A stretch of DNA of 6,424 nucleotides from Bacillota bacterium (lineage in GTDB: Bacteria > Bacillota > Clostridia > Acetivibrionales > DTU013): contig JAEZMC010000261.1 in the NCBI GenBank assembly GCA_023435805.1, positions 1 through 6,424 on the forward strand. Direction: 5' to 3'. Made by a program: the position numbers and the translations under genes. Position 1 is the first letter of the stretch. The number at the start of each line of letters is the position of its first letter. This document shows, one piece after another, positions 5,343 through 6,424 of the stretch. Under the pieces are notes generated by a model. That model saw only the letters and a program-made list of their open reading frames with translations. It did no database searches and had not been told where the DNA came from.

Positions 5343-6424
5343 TCAAAATTGTTCAGCCGCTTTTTTATCGATAGCCCCGTCGTTCACCAGCTTCTCCAGA
5401 AGGGTGTCATTTTTGCCGTTGAGCTTTTTCGTCAGAGCGAAACAGGTCAATTTGGCCATATGCCCCCTGTTGAAGCTTTCCTTTTTCAGGACGGAAAAAT
5501 AATCCTGTTGGATGATGCCCAGATCGCGGGCTTTTTCCAGTGCCTTATTCCACTGAAAATCACTGTTTTCACCGTTGTCCGAATATCCCAGCACACGCAG
5601 CAGGAAGGTCATGTACGTATTGGAATCCAGGTTCAGGGCACATCCGAATTGGTCGCCTGAAATGCCCTTTGTCAGGTGGTACTGCTGAAGATATCCGACA
5701 TAGGGATCCCCCCATGTTTTTGCCGCATCCTTGAACGGATGGGAATACTTCCTGTCCAGCGCTTCCTGCTCTCCGCCCAGCAGCCTCGTCAGCATCGCTG
5801 CTCCTTCCAGTCTTGTGGGCACCCTTTCAAGGTCATATCCGTTTTCTGTCCCCTTGAATAAATTCAGCGATTTCAATTTTTCCGCATAGACCGTAAAGCT
5901 TTCCTCCTTGCCTGGAACCGTTCCGGCATCACCACTCCAGCCCGCTACTCTTGACAGGAGCCACCACATCGCATAGGCCTTCCTATTGGCATTGACCGGC
6001 TCTGTATGGGCCGCATAGCAGTCATACCAGTCCACGCCCTTTTTATGGCTGTTCTGCCACTCCTGTGCCCAGTTTTTATCCGGCTTTTTATCACCGTCGC
6101 TGTCATACCGGCAGCCGTCGTCGGCATATTTGTCGCCGTAATACCGGCCGTCCGGGTCGTAGCTTTCTATGTCGGCAAAATCGAATAATACCTTGCCTTC
6201 ATTGATGCAGAAATCCCTGATCTGTTTATTGTTTTGCGCAAGCGTCCCCTCCGGACCGGTACCGTCGAGATGGCCTGTCATATAAACAAACGTTACCCCT
6301 GGAAATTGTTTTTCCAGCCCTTGCATCAGTTCCAGGTAGTTTTCCACAAACGCCCTGTCGGCAGTTGAAAGCTGCCCGCACCAGGACCATATCACCACAT
6401 TGACGTCCCGGTTCTTTTCAAGGT
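5343..6424 (-). CDS. SGNH-hydrolase-like protein with C-terminal S-layer-homology repeats, 5' end beyond the window
   Basis: The frame stays open upstream of the GTG at 6398 to the window edge (preceding codons read LEKNRDVN), so the true start is to the right. Numbering from that GTG, VIWSWCGQLS (2-11) and FVYMTGHLDGTGP (37-49) resemble the central strands of an SGNH-type esterase. HTEPVNANRKAYAMWWLLSRVAGW (131-154) is the conserved late block, whose His would be a candidate catalytic residue. The nucleophilic Ser block would be upstream and is not visible. An Asp-rich loop, DSDGDKKPD (99-107), looks able to bind calcium. From about 168 onward there are three divergent SLH-like units: YAEKLKSLNLFKG with PTRLEGAAMLTRLLG; HPFKDAAKTWGDPYVGYLQQ with YMTFLLRVLGY; and WNKALEKARDLGI with FNRGHMAKLTCFAL. 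It is probably a wall-bound enzyme acting on the exported polysaccharide or cell wall, for example in deacylation. The SLH assignment is firmer than the esterase one. It ends at TGA 5345-5343. Confidence 0.8.
   Translation of the reverse strand, partial: LEKNRDVNVVIWSWCGQLSTADRAFVENYLELMQGLEKQFPGVTFVYMTGHLDGTGPEGTLAQNNKQIRDFCINEGKVLFDFADIESYDPDGRYYGDKYADDGCRYDSDGDKKPDKNWAQEWQNSHKKGVDWYDCYAAHTEPVNANRKAYAMWWLLSRVAGWSGDAGTVPGKEESFTVYAEKLKSLNLFKGTENGYDLERVPTRLEGAAMLTRLLGGEQEALDRKYSHPFKDAAKTWGDPYVGYLQQYHLTKGISGDQFGCALNLDSNTYMTFLLRVLGYSDNGENSDFQWNKALEKARDLGIIQQDYFSVLKKESFNRGHMAKLTCFALTKKLNGKNDTLLEKLVNDGAIDKKAAEQF
6078..6104 (-). other. Asp-rich putative calcium-binding loop in the SGNH-like protein
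   Basis: These codons encode DSDGDKKPD, with Asp at positions 1, 3, 5 and 9, the spacing seen in dockerin, thrombospondin-3 and EF-hand-like calcium loops. It is a single copy within the SGNH-like domain, before the late His block, not a tandem dockerin pair. Calcium binding is inferred from the spacing only. Confidence 0.45.

Noticed and set aside
6078..6104. Dockerin module suggesting a cellulosomal protein
   Set aside because: Only one Asp-rich loop is present; a dockerin needs two about 20-30 residues apart with flanking helices, and the C-terminus is SLH-like.

Overview
The window appears to be an interior stretch of a cell-surface or exopolysaccharide gene cluster. All six genes lie on the minus strand, so transcription runs from high to low coordinates. 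The organism is probably a Gram-positive Firmicute, most likely a Clostridia- or Paenibacillus-type lineage. This rests on three things: S-layer-homology (SLH) repeats, a polysaccharide co-polymerase and its P-loop ATPase encoded as two separate proteins, and strong GGAGG-type ribosome binding sites. Base composition by eye is near 50% GC. The species cannot be named from this sequence.

Layout in order of transcription. (1) 6424-5343: the 3' part of a secreted SGNH-esterase-like protein with C-terminal SLH-type repeats; its 5' end lies outside the window. (2) 5323-4634: a Wzz/CapA-type chain-length determinant with two membrane helices. (3) 4637-3957: a CpsD/CapB-type P-loop ATPase whose kinase motifs are degenerate and which has no C-terminal tyrosine cluster. 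(4) 3982-2381: a MurJ/MviN-family polytopic flippase. (5) 2367-1138: a GT-B family 4 glycosyltransferase. (6) 1097-1: the 5' part of a glycoside-hydrolase-like exported protein that runs off the left edge. Gene 6 is open over all 365 visible codons, but its start is abnormal.

Gene spacing is very tight: 19 bp, a 4-bp ATGA overlap, a 26-bp overlap, 13 bp, then 40 bp. No promoter or terminator was seen, so the genes are probably co-transcribed from a promoter to the right of the window. Together they would assemble a lipid-linked glycan (GT4), move it across the membrane (flippase), set its polymerisation or export (Wzz-like protein with its ATPase partner), and modify or trim it outside the cell (SGNH-SLH protein and glycoside-hydrolase-like protein). 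No polymerase or initiating phosphoglycosyl transferase is visible, so other parts of the locus must lie elsewhere.

The points most worth a second look are the degenerate tyrosine-kinase-like ATPase, the loss of conserved MurJ cavity arginines in the flippase, and the broken or unconventional start of the glycoside-hydrolase-like gene at an A7 tract. I see no RNA genes, mobile elements, CRISPR arrays or notable repeats.
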